Numbered from the stretch's first letter, positions 1-10,376 are shown. The stretch: DNA of 64,000 nucleotides from an uncultured Clostridia bacterium (GCA_947166385.1 CAMVEB010000001.1:124001-188000), one strand, 5' to 3'. Numbers and translations: made by a program. Notes: generated from the letters alone by a model not told the origin.

Positions 1-1333
1 CCTGTTTCCCGCAGGCAAAGGCCATAATCTGCGCGGTCACATTGGCACACAGTTTCTGCTGGCTGGTGCTTCCCTGGATCAGCACATCCGTGTCAGCCTG
101 GCTGTTTTTAAATCCGATGAACTGCAGCGGGATAATGTCAGTTCCCTGGTGCAGCAGCTGATAGAAGGAATGCTGCCCGTTGGTTCCGGGTTCGCCGAAG
201 ATGATCGGCCCGGTCGCGTAATCCACCGGCTCCCCGAAGCGGTTGACGCTCTTGCCGTTGGATTCCATATCCAGTTGCTGCAGGTGCGCCGGGAAGCGGC
301 TCAGCGCCTGACTGTAAGGCAGCACGGCTGTCGCGGGATATCCGAGGATGTTCCGTTCATACACGCCGATCAGGGCGTCCAGCATCGCGGGGTTCTTCAG
401 GGCATCCTTCTCGGTGGCCAGTTTGTCTTCCTCCGCGGCGCCCTGCAGGAACCGGGCAAAGATTTCCGGTCCAAACGCCAGTGACAGTACGGCGCCGCCC
501 ACAGCCGATGTGGAGGAATAACGCCCTCCGATATAATCGTCCATAAAGAAGGCGGCCAGATAATCGCTGCTCTTCGCCAGTGGAGAGGTTTCGCTCGTCA
601 CGGCGATCATATGTTTGGAAGCGTCCAGCCCCTTATTCTTCAGGGCATCCTTCACAAACGCTTCATTCGTCAGGGTTTCCAGCGTGGTACCGCTCTTGGA
701 TACCAGGATAAAGATCGCCTTTTCGGGATCGGTGTCTGCCAGCACGGCGGCAGCGTCGTCCGGATCCACATTGCTGATGAACTTCGCTTCCATTTTGAAG
801 CATCCGTTTTTCTTTGCCCAGTTTTCCAGCGCCAGGTACATCGCCCGCGGTCCCAGGTCGCTTCCGCCGATACCGATCTGAACAACGGTGGTGAAAGGTT
901 CACCCTTTTCGTTCACGATCTCCCCGTTGTGAACTTTTTTCGCGAACTCGGCGATTTTCACCTGCTGTTCCGCGTAGAATGCCCGCTTGTCCACGCCGTC
1001 CGCCATGACCTTTTCGCCCAGCTGGCCTCTGGTCAGCTGGTGCAGCACCAGACGCTTCTCGCCCGTATTGATCACGGCGCCATTGTACAGTTCCTCAAAT
1101 TTCTCAGCCAGCTGGCATTCCTCGGCCAGTTTCTTCAGCTGATCCAGGATCTGGTCGTCCACACGCTTTGCGGCATAGGAATAAATCAGTCCGGCCGCCA
1201 TGGGAATCTGGTATTTCGCAACGCGTTCCGTTCCCTTTTCTCCGCTCAGAACCTCTTTCAGGTCAACAGCGTGGTTGTCTTTCTGTATTTCCTGATAGGT
1301 GCTCAGGGTGTCCAGATTTTTCCATTGATTCAT
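1..1333 (-). CDS. pgi: Glucose-6-phosphate isomerase, 3' part only (runs off the window start)
   Basis: Reverse-strand translation MNQWKNLDTLSTYQEIQKDNHAV...VQIGIGGSDLGPRAMYLAL...FILVSKSGTTLETLTNEAF...FGEPGTNGQHSFYQLLHQGTDIIPLQFIG matches Pgi motifs; start CAT at 1331-1333. Confidence 0.95.
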   Translation of the reverse strand, partial: MNQWKNLDTLSTYQEIQKDNHAVDLKEVLSGEKGTERVAKYQIPMAAGLIYSYAAKRVDDQILDQLKKLAEECQLAEKFEELYNGAVINTGEKRLVLHQLTRGQLGEKVMADGVDKRAFYAEQQVKIAEFAKKVHNGEIVNEKGEPFTTVVQIGIGGSDLGPRAMYLALENWAKKNGCFKMEAKFISNVDPDDAAAVLADTDPEKAIFILVSKSGTTLETLTNEAFVKDALKNKGLDASKHMIAVTSETSPLAKSSDYLAAFFMDDYIGGRYSSTSAVGGAVLSLAFGPEIFARFLQGAAEEDKLATEKDALKNPAMLDALIGVYERNILGYPATAVLPYSQALSRFPAHLQQLDMESNGKSVNRFGEPVDYATGPIIFGEPGTNGQHSFYQLLHQGTDIIPLQFIGFKNSQADTDVLIQGSTSQQKLCANVTAQIMAFACGKQ

Positions 1334-1364
1334 GCTCAGCCCTCCGTTCGCATATTGTGTTTGT

Positions 1365-1393
1365 ATTATACCGCGTGCTTATCCTTGTTTCAA
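1365..1393 (-). promoter_or_regulatory. Putative sigma-A promoter of pgi: TTGAAA-17 bp-TATAAT
   Basis: Reverse complement reads TTGAAACAAGGATAAGCACGCGGTATAAT, about 30 bp upstream of the pgi start. Confidence 0.75.
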
Positions 1394-1404
1394 GCGAAAA
1401 GAAA

Positions 1405-1433
1405 GATCAGAAGGCATTCATTTCCTTCTGATC
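1405..1433 (-). terminator. Intrinsic terminator after the amino-acid ABC operon
   Basis: 10-bp arms GATCAGAAGG / CCTTCTGATC, followed on the minus strand by TTTCTTTTC. Confidence 0.75.
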
Positions 1434-1440
1434 CTGTCTT

Positions 1441-2181
1441 TCAGTCGTTCAGAACACGTTTCAGGAACTCCCTCGTTCTCAGGCTCTTCGGGTTGGTAAA
1501 GATCTCGGACGGCGGTCCTTCTTCTTCAATAATCCCGTCCGCCATATAGACCACATGGGAGCTCACATCCCGGGCAAAGGACATTTCATGAGTAACCACC
1601 AACATGGTCATCTTGTCCCGGGCTAGGGATTTCATGACATCCAGCACTTCCCCGACCATTTCCGGATCCAGTGCGGAGGTCGGTTCGTCAAACAGCAGGA
1701 CTTCCGGTTCCATGGCAAGTGCCCTGGCAATCGCGACTCGCTGTTTCTGTCCTCCGGAAATCTGATCTGGCCTGGCGTTGATGTAAGGGGCCATGCCGAC
1801 CTTGTTCAGATAGTACAGGGCGCGCTTCTTGGCTTCTTCCTTGTTGATTTTGGAAACCTTCTGCTGCCCGATCATGCAGTTTGCCAGCACCGTCATATTG
1901 TTGAACAGGTTGAAGTTCTGGAAAACCATTCCGACTTTGGCGCGGTATTCGGAGGGATTGATTTTCCCCTTGGATATATCCTTACCATGGAAAAGGATCT
2001 CGCCTGTTGTCAGGGTTTCCAGCAGGTTTATACACCTGAGCAGCGTGGACTTTCCGCTTCCGCTGGCGCCGATAATGCTCGTCACGTCACCCTTGTCAAC
2101 GGTAAAGTCTATATCTTTCAGCACTGCGTGGGATCCGAAGGCTTTGGAGAGATGACGGACTTCCAGGATATGTTCGCTCAT
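1441..2181 (-). CDS. Polar amino-acid ABC transporter ATP-binding protein
   Basis: Walker A GASGSGKS, signature ISGGQKQR, Walker [15 protein letters not shown]; GlnQ/ArtP-like. Confidence 0.93.
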   Translation of the reverse strand: MSEHILEVRHLSKAFGSHAVLKDIDFTVDKGDVTSIIGASGSGKSTLLRCINLLETLTTGEILFHGKDISKGKINPSEYRAKVGMVFQNFNLFNNMTVLANCMIGQQKVSKINKEEAKKRALYYLNKVGMAPYINARPDQISGGQKQRVAIARALAMEPEVLLFDEPTSALDPEMVGEVLDVMKSLARDKMTMLVVTHEMSFARDVSSHVVYMADGIIEEEGPPSEIFTNPKSLRTREFLKRVLND

Positions 2182-3008
2182 TTTTTCTCTCCTTTGTAGT
2201 CTTTGCTGATCTCGTCAAAGGGAGTGCCCGCTTCCGCAGGATAGCTGTAGGTGCCGGCAGCCATCACCAGCTGGTCGGTATTGACCAGCTCGTAGTTGGA
2301 TTTGCCGGCTAGCTTTTTCTCCATTTTACGCAGCAGGAAGGAAGCCAGCAGCGTCAGGCACAGGTACCCGATCATTTCCATAAAGGCAGATGGGAAATAC
2401 TTGAATACCGCACCGGATACCATTTTATGCACCGCGAAAAAGTCGGAGAATCCGATAATGAACATCACGGAAGTATCTTTGACATTGATAATGTAGTTGT
2501 TTCCGATCTGAGGCATAATGTTGCGCAGTGTCTGTGGCAGAATCACGTACAGCATCGTTTGCCAGTGGTTCATGCCGATGGCCTTGGCTCCTTCAAACTG
2601 TCCGGGATCAATGCTCATGATCCCGCCGCGGACAGATTCCGCCATGTACGCGCCCGTATTGATGGATACGACAATGATGCTGACTGTCCAGATATCCTTG
2701 AAGGAAATGCCGAAGAAGTATGGCATCCCATAGTAGATAAAGACAGCCTGCAGGATCATGGGCGTCCCCCGGAAGATTTCCACATACGCGCGGAGAATGA
2801 TCCGGATCAGTTTCAGCAGGAAACGCTTGATAAAATGATCGTTGGGCCCGTATGGAATCGTCTGCAGGATGCCGCAGAGGAATCCGATAATACACCCGAT
2901 CAGCGTCGCTGTCACGGCGAGGATCAGCGTATTTGCGATTCCCGTCAGATATACAGTGCCGTATTTGGCCCATAGCGAGCCGACATCCGAAAGAAGCTGT
3001 GCAAACAT
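2178..3008 (-). CDS. Amino-acid ABC transporter permease (HisM/GlnP family)
   Basis: Multi-TM protein with EAA-like loop [21 protein letters not shown]; 4-nt overlap with the ATPase gene. Confidence 0.92.
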   Translation of the reverse strand: MFAQLLSDVGSLWAKYGTVYLTGIANTLILAVTATLIGCIIGFLCGILQTIPYGPNDHFIKRFLLKLIRIILRAYVEIFRGTPMILQAVFIYYGMPYFFGISFKDIWTVSIIVVSINTGAYMAESVRGGIMSIDPGQFEGAKAIGMNHWQTMLYVILPQTLRNIMPQIGNNYIINVKDTSVMFIIGFSDFFAVHKMVSGAVFKYFPSAFMEMIGYLCLTLLASFLLRKMEKKLAGKSNYELVNTDQLVMAAGTYSYPAEAGTPFDEISKDYKGEKK

Positions 3009-3048
3009 ATCGGTTTTCCCTTATACCTTTAATAACCCGATTCCGGTC

Positions 3049-3885
3049 TTATTCGCTCAGGGGCTGGATCTTGATCGCTTCCTGCATGAGCGCATTGAAG
3101 TCGTCCGCGGTCTTGCCGCTCAGATAACTGTTCATGGCTTCGACCAGCGCGGTATTGCCCTTCTGGACAGAGATTCCGATGTTGATTTCTTCGTCTGACA
3201 CCTGGAAGTCATCTCCGCTTCCCGCAAAGTCCAGGATGACCAGATCCGGATAAGCGATCAGAGCGCCCTGTGCCGTCGGCATATCGGTGCAGACGAAATC
3301 AACCGTACCGGATTCCACAGCCATCAGCATCGCCGGAGCGGATTCGGCGGCCATGCCGATCTTGGCATCGGGAATCTGGGGCAGGCAGGAATCGTACCAG
3401 ATCGTACCGCTCTGACTGGTGCAGGTGCCGCCGGCCAGTTCGGAAATACCCTTTGCGTTGGCAAAAGCGCTGTCCTTCTTCGCCAGGCAAACGATCGTGG
3501 CATAGAGATAGGGGCCGGCGAAATCGACAGCTTCCATCCGTTCAGATGTCATGCTCTGTCCGGCAATCACGGCGTCGCAAATGCCGCTCTGCACAGCGGG
3601 AATCAGGGAGTCCCAATCCAGCTGCATGACTTCCAGCTGCCAGCCGTTCGCTTCGCAGATGGCTTTGGCAGTCATGACATCGTAGCCGTTTGCGTACAGC
3701 TGGGAATCTTTGATCGGAACAGCACCGTTGGAATCATCAGGCTGGGCCCAGTTATAGGGGGCATAAGCGCACTCCATCGCCACCGTCAGCACGCCGTCTT
3801 CCAGACCGGGAATCGGGGCTTCCGCGCATGCAACGGGAATCAACGCCATCATCAGGACGAGCAGCATGGATAGAATCTTTTTCAT
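3049..3885 (-). CDS. Amino-acid ABC transporter substrate-binding protein
   Basis: Signal peptide MKKILSMLLVLMMALIPVACAEA, then SBP_bac_3-like sequence; start chosen after the GGAGG RBS (ORF extends to 3921). Confidence 0.9.
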   Translation of the reverse strand: MKKILSMLLVLMMALIPVACAEAPIPGLEDGVLTVAMECAYAPYNWAQPDDSNGAVPIKDSQLYANGYDVMTAKAICEANGWQLEVMQLDWDSLIPAVQSGICDAVIAGQSMTSERMEAVDFAGPYLYATIVCLAKKDSAFANAKGISELAGGTCTSQSGTIWYDSCLPQIPDAKIGMAAESAPAMLMAVESGTVDFVCTDMPTAQGALIAYPDLVILDFAGSGDDFQVSDEEINIGISVQKGNTALVEAMNSYLSGKTADDFNALMQEAIKIQPLSE

Positions 3886-3981
3886 TTTCAAATCCTCCAG
3901 ACGTAAATTTCGTTGAGTCAACCGCTATTATTGTATGATTCCCGTTATTCTGTTACAAGTTTTTTTGATGTACAGAATCAG

Positions 3982-4872
3982 TCACGACGGTTGTCCTGTC
4001 GGTTCGCTCATCTGTACCGTCACGTAGTTGTACGGAATCTCGATTTGCGCCTGATCCAGCGCGCTCTTGACCCGGGAGTTGATATCATCCTTCACGCGTT
4101 CCGTCGGGTTGCTGGGATTATAGTACACCGTTGTAGCCATCTCCAGTCCGCTCGCCTGATAGGCAATGAAGTAAACAGGAGAATACTCATCCCCCTCCCT
4201 GGGTTCGGAGTAGGGACTTTCCCGGATGGCGTCCTGGATTACCTGCTTCACCTGATCCATCCTGGAGTTCAGCCCAACGACAAACCGGAAATGAATGCTC
4301 CTTGTCTTGGTCATATAGCTCAGATTGGTAATCCGTTTGCTGTTGATCTCGCTGTTGGGAATCACGATTTTCAGGGTATCGATCCCCTGCAGCACCACGT
4401 GCCGGATCGTAATATCCTTCACGACGCCGCCTGTCCCGTCGTCCAGTTCAATCCGATCCCCGATGTTGAAAGGCCTCGTGGTGCTGATCATAAATCCGCA
4501 GAACATGTCGGACAGGATCGGTTTCGCGGCGAAACCTGCGATCGCGGCCAGCACGGCAGTCCCCTGAAACAGAGAGCTGCCGAAGCTTTGCGTGACGCTG
4601 CTGCCCATAATGACCGCCATCGTGGCAATGAAGATAATCAGGAATCGGATCAGCCTTTCGGAAAACCGGGCATTGATTCCGTCAAACTTGGCGATCCATT
4701 TTCTGGCTACTTTCTTTTCAAATTTCAGCAGCAGAAAAACGATCACCGCGGCGATCGCCGCGTGAAGGCAGAAATATACCCATTCGTTGATGGCCGTATG
4801 TTTGCTGAGGAACTCTTGAACAGTTTGCATGCCTTTTTTCTCCGTTTCATGGGTGGATTGCATCTCACCCAC
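3982..4872 (-). CDS. MscS-family mechanosensitive ion channel
   Basis: GTAVLAAIAGFAAKPILSDMFCGFMISTTRPFNIGDRIELDDGTGGVVKDITIRHVVLQ is MscS-like. Confidence 0.9.
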   Translation of the reverse strand: MGEMQSTHETEKKGMQTVQEFLSKHTAINEWVYFCLHAAIAAVIVFLLLKFEKKVARKWIAKFDGINARFSERLIRFLIIFIATMAVIMGSSVTQSFGSSLFQGTAVLAAIAGFAAKPILSDMFCGFMISTTRPFNIGDRIELDDGTGGVVKDITIRHVVLQGIDTLKIVIPNSEINSKRITNLSYMTKTRSIHFRFVVGLNSRMDQVKQVIQDAIRESPYSEPREGDEYSPVYFIAYQASGLEMATTVYYNPSNPTERVKDDINSRVKSALDQAQIEIPYNYVTVQMSEPTGQPS

Positions 4873-4909
4873 TCGCTTATGCTGAACGTATCACAGATTA
4901 CCGATGTAT

Positions 4910-5461
4910 TTATGACATCAGGAAGTTCTTCACCTTGTAGAGCAGAATCAGGTCAAATGTTCCGTTGAGGATGTAGCAGATCCCGACATAGACCATCAGC
5001 ATATTCTCCACTGCGGCCGGATGGAATACGATAAACACACCGCCGGCAATCATCAGAACGGATAAGACAATAATCAGTCCTTTTCCGGGATATTGTTCTG
5101 GCATACTGAGCGTAGCCATATTGCTCATTCCGTTCAGAATCAGTCCGATCCCTGTTATAATTGGAAACAGATCCACAAATGCATCTGTGTAGATCCATGC
5201 GATCAGACCGAGCAATGCCATAACAGCTCCGGTCGCAAGCTGCATGGACTCCTTCACTGGGGCAAAGAAATACATTAGGATACAGCCCACGCCGCAGGCA
5301 AGCAGCATGCCTGCCGCGATTTTGACCATCACGCTCATGGCGGACCTGCGGGCGATAATCAGCGCGATACCGAAGGCGATGCTGATGAGAGCAGGAATAA
5401 GTTTGGTTCGATGTAGTCTTTTAATGGCTTCGTTCATTGGTTTTCCCTCTTTCCTTTCCAT
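4910..5461 (-). CDS. HdeD/DUF308-like membrane protein
   Basis: About six TM segments in DUF308/HdeD style (IALIIARRSAMSVMVKIAAGMLLACGVGCIL...). Confidence 0.65.
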   Translation of the reverse strand: MERKEGKPMNEAIKRLHRTKLIPALISIAFGIALIIARRSAMSVMVKIAAGMLLACGVGCILMYFFAPVKESMQLATGAVMALLGLIAWIYTDAFVDLFPIITGIGLILNGMSNMATLSMPEQYPGKGLIIVLSVLMIAGGVFIVFHPAAVENMLMVYVGICYILNGTFDLILLYKVKNFLMS

Positions 5462-5569
5462 AATGCCATAATTAATTCTACATGCTTTTTCTTTTTTCCT
5501 GTATATTATGTTGTTTTATGAACTTAACTGTCGCAAAACGCATTTTTAACTCTTCGTCAGCTAGTTTGT

Positions 5570-6922
5570 TTATTCAACTGATACAGCATCTTCAGGCAAC
5601 CATACACGGATGATCTTATCTTTCCCCTTATACTCAAAACAATACCAGCCGTTTTCCTCTTTTAGAACGGTACCGGTTGTTCCTGCTTCGGGAGTAAACT
5701 TTGCCACCTGTTGTTTATAGACGGTTCCGGGACCGTAATATGCAATTGTATCCTGTACAACTGTTGCCGGCCTGTCAGATAAAATATCCTGCGGTACCCT
5801 GCCGACATCTATGTCAACGCGCCAGTATCCTGTATATCCGCGGACAATCGCACCTTTGCATTCATACTCAATTTCCAGCCACGTCATTCCTCCGTTATCC
5901 CGTGCGCAGGAAAGAACATGAACTACCTTAATGCCTCTGTCTTCACCCAGTCCGTTGTATTGTGTGGAAGGGCCCGAATTGATACCGACTTCTTCAAGCA
6001 TTTTTGCGGATAATGGGAATCCGTAATCGGTTGCTTCATTGGTCGCTGCTTCCAGCTTCAGCCACATAACCGGACGGGCTACATTATCCGCAGTGTATAG
6101 ATAATTGGTTCCTTTCCCGCCGGGAACATACAGTTCTCCTCCGCCGCCTACCCAGGCTATTTTCTTTTTTGCAACATCCGTCCTTACCAGCCAGGAGCTT
6201 CCTCCGGTGTTCTTGTTTACATAGGCGCCTTCTTCCCCATACTCCATAGCATACGGTGTCGCATAACAGATATACGGACGGTTCAGATACTCCCGCACCT
6301 GATCCGGATCCAGCAAAAAGCAATAATCTTCAGAATCGCTCACCTCTGTAGGAACAATATAGGAACGCTCTTTCTCGGAAAACACTGCCAGGAACTCGGA
6401 ATTCAGCCAGGTGCGAACATCTGTATCTCCCCAATACGTCTTATTGTTATTCCGATGATACTTAAGCGTATATAATCCAAACTCCGACATAGCCAGAACG
6501 GTTCCGGAAGATTCATCTGTATCCAATACACGCCATACGATCGGTTCTTTTCCGTTCACCGTAAATCCATCCTGTTCAAATTTCCCGAAATAGAAGCGAT
6601 AGCCTGGACGAATATCACTAAGGTCTATAGAATCATCCGGTTCTTCATATTCCGGTTCTGATTCAATATAATCTCCCTGTCTAGGTCTCTTGGTTCCGCA
6701 TTTGGGACAGAACGTATCATTATTTTTGTTGCCGCATTTGGGGCAAATCCATTCCTTGGATGCTCCGCATCCCGGACAAAATTGATCATCGTTCCCCGTT
6801 CTGCCGCATGAAGGGCATGTCCACGTTTCCTCCCCTAGCGCCCATGTGCAGCTGAAAAGCATGATGAATGCAACGATCAGGATTACAGGTTTTCCAGGAA
6901 CGTAATGATAATGATTCTTCAT
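5570..6922 (-). CDS. Exported protein with N-terminal zinc ribbons, DUF6273-like central domain and C-terminal SH3-like region
   Basis: Signal peptide, CPSCGRTGNDDQFCPGCG and CPKCGNKNNDTFCPKCG, then YFGKFEQDG...PIVWRVLDTD...TYWGDTDVRTWLNSEF...ARPVMWLKL. Confidence 0.7.
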   Translation of the reverse strand: MKNHYHYVPGKPVILIVAFIMLFSCTWALGEETWTCPSCGRTGNDDQFCPGCGASKEWICPKCGNKNNDTFCPKCGTKRPRQGDYIESEPEYEEPDDSIDLSDIRPGYRFYFGKFEQDGFTVNGKEPIVWRVLDTDESSGTVLAMSEFGLYTLKYHRNNNKTYWGDTDVRTWLNSEFLAVFSEKERSYIVPTEVSDSEDYCFLLDPDQVREYLNRPYICYATPYAMEYGEEGAYVNKNTGGSSWLVRTDVAKKKIAWVGGGGELYVPGGKGTNYLYTADNVARPVMWLKLEAATNEATDYGFPLSAKMLEEVGINSGPSTQYNGLGEDRGIKVVHVLSCARDNGGMTWLEIEYECKGAIVRGYTGYWRVDIDVGRVPQDILSDRPATVVQDTIAYYGPGTVYKQQVAKFTPEAGTTGTVLKEENGWYCFEYKGKDKIIRVWLPEDAVSVE

Positions 6923-6966
6923 ACAGCAGGCCCTCCGGATTCTTAATTCTATTGTTTCCGTAGCAT

Positions 6967-7218
6967 TTACATTATATCATTTGTATTCGGTAGATCAACA
7001 GAATCTTTCATAATCTCGATGCATTGTAACTCCCCTTTTTCATTTTCGCGCAAGTCGTCCTTTGTTATTATCGGCAACATAATGACTAACGCCAAACCGT
7101 TCGAATCATGAAACCACCCATTTTGTATATGCTCCTTGAAAAATGCTTTCATCGTATGTAGAATACTGTCATGAACTGAAAGCAGAAGGTATTGAACGAA
7201 TTTTGTCCGTGACGCCAT
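6967..7218 (-). CDS. Hypothetical protein, 83 aa
   Basis: Intact ORF with no recognised motif; borders a decayed region. Confidence 0.35.
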   Translation of the reverse strand: MASRTKFVQYLLLSVHDSILHTMKAFFKEHIQNGWFHDSNGLALVIMLPIITKDDLRENEKGELQCIEIMKDSVDLPNTNDIM

Positions 7219-7320
7219 GTCAAAGCTAGCCTTCTTTTCACGTTCAATTTATTTTCTCTCGCTGCCGTTTCCCAATATTCTGTCTGTTGTTCCCAATAAA
7301 TACCAGATCAGGAGGCGCTC

Positions 7321-7642
7321 ATGAACGAAAAACTGATTCTGATAACAAATGATGATGGAATTCAGTCCAAAGGGCTGGAGCGCCTGGTCGGATTTGCTTC
7401 TGCGTTTGGGCAGGTATGGGTCGTTGCCCCGGATGGACAGCGAAGCGCCGCTTCGCACAGTATCACAATCCATGGATCCATGGATGTTTACCCGTATGAT
7501 TATCCTGTAAAAGGGGTCCGCGCTTTTTTGAATCCGTCTGCATGTAAACGGGATTTATAACGAGGAATCAGAAGAAGGAACGGATTTCCGCGCATTGATC
7601 GACAAGTATATTTCGATCGGTGTCATTCAGAACATTTGCTGA
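7321..7642 (+). pseudogene. surE (5'/3'-nucleotidase) remnant with internal deletion and frameshift
   Basis: N-terminus [22 protein letters not shown]...[16 protein letters not shown] is SurE-like; after a stop, the +1 frame reads NEESEEGTDFRALIDKYISIGVIQNIC, resembling the SurE C-terminus; the middle is missing. Confidence 0.8.
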
Positions 7643-7691
7643 ACTTGATTGCCTGAAATAGCAGTTCAAGATTCTTCCCGGTCATTCTTGT

Positions 7692-8110
7692 TCATTCGAA
7701 TGAGAGCCGGATCAGAATCTGATTCATTTGCAATATCGTGATACTCACATCGTATCTGAAGAAATTGGCATGGTTTTCCGTCTCGAAGCTGAAATTTCCG
7801 ATCAGCTTGAATGGGATGCCATTAGAATAATAATAGTATTGTGCAACCAGATAAAACAGCATATGCGCCTGGCACTGGTGATACGATGAAGTAACAATCG
7901 TGATTTCATGAATCCCCTGTTCCCTGAGAATTCTGAATGTATTGATGGCGTTATCCGCCGTCGTCATCGCCTGCTCATCGATGAAGATCCTGTCCGCGGC
8001 AATCCCTTTTGTTTCTGTCAGGTACTGCTTCATCAGCCCTGCTTCGGTATGCTTCTCCGGATTATTGAATCCTGTAGCACCGCCGGAACAGATAATTACA
8101 GAATCCGGTT
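7692..8110 (-). pseudogene. DUF218/YdcF-SanA-like protein, C-terminal remnant
   Basis: KPDSVIICSGGATGFNNPEKHTEAGLMKQYLTETKGIAADRIFIDEQAMTTADNAINTFRILREQGIHEITIVTSSYHQCQAHMLF is DUF218-like; the N-terminal part is replaced by another gene. Confidence 0.65.
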
Positions 8111-8461
8111 TTCAAAGCTGAATATTCCGCCGCCGAGATGATCTGTATACGGGTTTCCTTCTTCAAAGCCGATCTCTGAAATGCCGCAGTTTCCGGTGAT
8201 GAAAGTCGTAATACCCTGCAGCAGAAATGGCTGGAAATACGGAAGTGGTTCCTTTTTGATGGCAAACCAGTCGTTATGTGAATGCCCGTCAATAAAGCCG
8301 GAAGAGATGGATTTCCCCTTCAGGTCAAAAACGCTGTCTGCGGGAAGATCGACCCTATCTGCGATTTTTGCAATTCGGTCCTCCTCCAGCAGGAGATCCG
8401 CCGTATAGGGATCCGTACCGGTTCCGTCGTATATCCGGACGTTTTTCAGCAGTTGTCTCAT
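8096..8461 (-). pseudogene. N-acyl-D-amino-acid deacylase/D-aminoacylase-like amidohydrolase, N-terminal remnant
   Basis: MRQLLKNVRIYDGTGTDPYTADLLLEEDRIAKIAD...GKSISSGFIDGHSHNDW...LLQGITTFITGNCGIS, then out of frame into the DUF218 remnant; full enzymes are about 500 aa. Confidence 0.7.
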
Positions 8462-8637
8462 ACTTCTCCCAATCCTTTCATTGTCAGTCATGCCCGTTTC
8501 CGGATAGGCACCGGCTGGCCCGCCGAAATAAAGCCGGTTCCAATCCCGGAGATTGATCCTTCCGACCGGATGATACGAGTCATAATAACACTTTTACCGG
8601 ACCAAAGATACGCCATTCGGAATGCAGGAAAAGAAAA

Positions 8638-8669
8638 AAGCCTCGGAAACCTTCTGATTTCCGGGGCTT
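8638..8669 (-). terminator. Terminator of rplM-rpsI
   Basis: AAGCCTCGGAAA...TTTCCGGGGCTT stem, minus-strand tail CTTTTTTCTTTT. Confidence 0.8.
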
Positions 8670-8680
8670 GCAGCATTTCC

Positions 8681-9070
8681 TTAACGTTTGCTGAACTGGG
8701 GAGCACGGCGGGCTGCTTTGAGGCCGTACTTTTTGCGTTCCTTCATACGAGGATCGCGGGTTAGCAGGCCGGCCTTCTTCAGGGTGCCGCGCAGTTCGGG
8801 ATCAGCCTTGCACAGAGCGCGGCTGATGCCATGGCGGATCGCGCCAGCCTGGCCGGTCAGTCCGCCGCCTTTGACGTTGACCATCACATCGAAATTGCCG
8901 ATGTTGGTCAGGGTCAGGGGCTGACGAACAGTCATCTTCAGTGTTTCAAGTCCGAAATAGTTGTCAATGTCGCGCTTGTTAATCACAACTTTGCCATCGC
9001 CGGCTACCAGACGGACGCGGGCAACGGCTTTCTTGCGGCGACCTACAGCACTGTATTCAACCTTAGCCAT
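8681..9070 (-). CDS. rpsI: 30S ribosomal protein S9
   Basis: [16 protein letters not shown]...[19 protein letters not shown]...[28 protein letters not shown]. Confidence 0.99.
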   Translation of the reverse strand: MAKVEYSAVGRRKKAVARVRLVAGDGKVVINKRDIDNYFGLETLKMTVRQPLTLTNIGNFDVMVNVKGGGLTGQAGAIRHGISRALCKADPELRGTLKKAGLLTRDPRMKERKKYGLKAARRAPQFSKR

Positions 9071-9093
9071 TTTTCTTTACTCCTTTCCGCGTC

Positions 9094-9525
9094 TCACTTC
9101 AGGTCGAGCACTTCAGGCTTCTGAGCGGCCTGTTCATGCTCCGGACCAGCGTAAATCTTCAGCTTCTTCGCCATTTGACGGCCCAGCGGTCCCTTGGGCA
9201 GCATGCCCACAACCGCGCGGCGAACCGCGAACTCGGGCTTCTCAGCCATCAGCTTGCGATACTTGGTTTCTTTCAATCCGCCGGCATATCCGCTGTGATG
9301 ATAGTAAACCTTCTGGTCCAGCTTTTTGCCGGTCAGGATCGCTTTGGAAGCGTTGATAATGATGACGAAATCACCGGTATCCATGTTGGGGGTATAAATG
9401 GGCTTGTTTTTGCCGCGCAGAATGTTCGCGACCTGGCTGGCCAGACGGCCCAGCACCATTCCATCTGCGTCTACGACATACCATTTACGGTCAATGTCAG
9501 CAGCTTTCGGAATAAAAGTCTTCAA
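9094..9525 (-). CDS. rplM: 50S ribosomal protein L13
   Basis: [47 protein letters not shown]...[21 protein letters not shown]. Confidence 0.99.
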   Translation of the reverse strand: MKTFIPKAADIDRKWYVVDADGMVLGRLASQVANILRGKNKPIYTPNMDTGDFVIIINASKAILTGKKLDQKVYYHHSGYAGGLKETKYRKLMAEKPEFAVRRAVVGMLPKGPLGRQMAKKLKIYAGPEHEQAAQKPEVLDLK

Positions 9526-9740
9526 AGGATTTTCCTCCTCGAGTAATGGTAGATCATTCCTTCCATGATGGTCGCATGGTCAGAAATAGTGTCAAGAGCT
9601 ACCGGGGCTAGCGGAGCTATTGAAGCCAAAGAAGATTTTATCTCATTATACACAGGAAAGTCAAGCATTTTCTTCGCTTTTTTGTGATTTTTCCCGATAG
9701 TTTTGCCGATTTTCAGAAGTTCATCATTTCTTTTCAATAC

Positions 9741-10376
9741 TCAGAGAGCATTCCCTGTCCGGATTCCCAGTTTCTGCATCTTGACTTCCAGTTCTTTCAC
9801 ATCCCCGTGAAACACAATCCCCTGCCAACCGCACCCGATCGCGGCCGCCACATTGGCCGGTGCGTCGTCAATAAACAGGCATTCTTCGGGCTTCAGGAGG
9901 AATTTATCCGTGAAAAGCTGGTAAATCTGCGGATTGGGTTTGACAACCCGGACGTCGCAGGAGATCAGTTTACCTTCCAGGAGCCGGCTGACGGAAAACC
10001 GGGGCCAATATGTATGCTGGGCTACGCTGGCATTGCTGAGGAGAAGCAGCCGGTATCCCGCTTCTTTCAGCCGTTTAGCCAGATCTTCCATCCCCGGCAT
10101 CGCGTCCCCCGGCTCTGCCCAGGAATACAGCAGACGTTTCACTGTTCCATGCAGGCGTTCAGGAAACCGCGGCAGGATCAGCGGTTCTGCCGTCTCCTCC
10201 GTCAGGATACCCAGATCCATCTGTGCCCATTCCGTGGAAAGAAACAGCTCATTCAGAATACTTTTCCGGTCGCCTGGATCATGGACACCCTCCCGATCCA
10301 GGAAATAGGTCGGGTCAAACCGGATCAGCACATTTCCCATATCAAAGACGATATTTCTGATGTTAAGCTCACTCAC
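9741..10376 (-). CDS. HAD-family hydrolase (subfamily IA)
   Basis: NIVFDMGNVLIRFDP...LLLLSNAS...KPNPQIYQLF...CLFIDDAPANVAAA; GTG start at 10376 after GGAGG overlaps the upstream permease stop. Confidence 0.88.
   Translation of the reverse strand: MSELNIRNIVFDMGNVLIRFDPTYFLDREGVHDPGDRKSILNELFLSTEWAQMDLGILTEETAEPLILPRFPERLHGTVKRLLYSWAEPGDAMPGMEDLAKRLKEAGYRLLLLSNASVAQHTYWPRFSVSRLLEGKLISCDVRVVKPNPQIYQLFTDKFLLKPEECLFIDDAPANVAAAIGCGWQGIVFHGDVKELEVKMQKLGIRTGNAL

Noticed and set aside
611-1549. 312-aa plus-strand ORF over pgi
   Set aside because: The minus strand encodes clear Pgi; antisense artefact
9526-9737. Possible L13 leader RNA upstream of rplM
   Set aside because: Could not identify the conserved leader structure by eye; needs an Infernal/Rfam search
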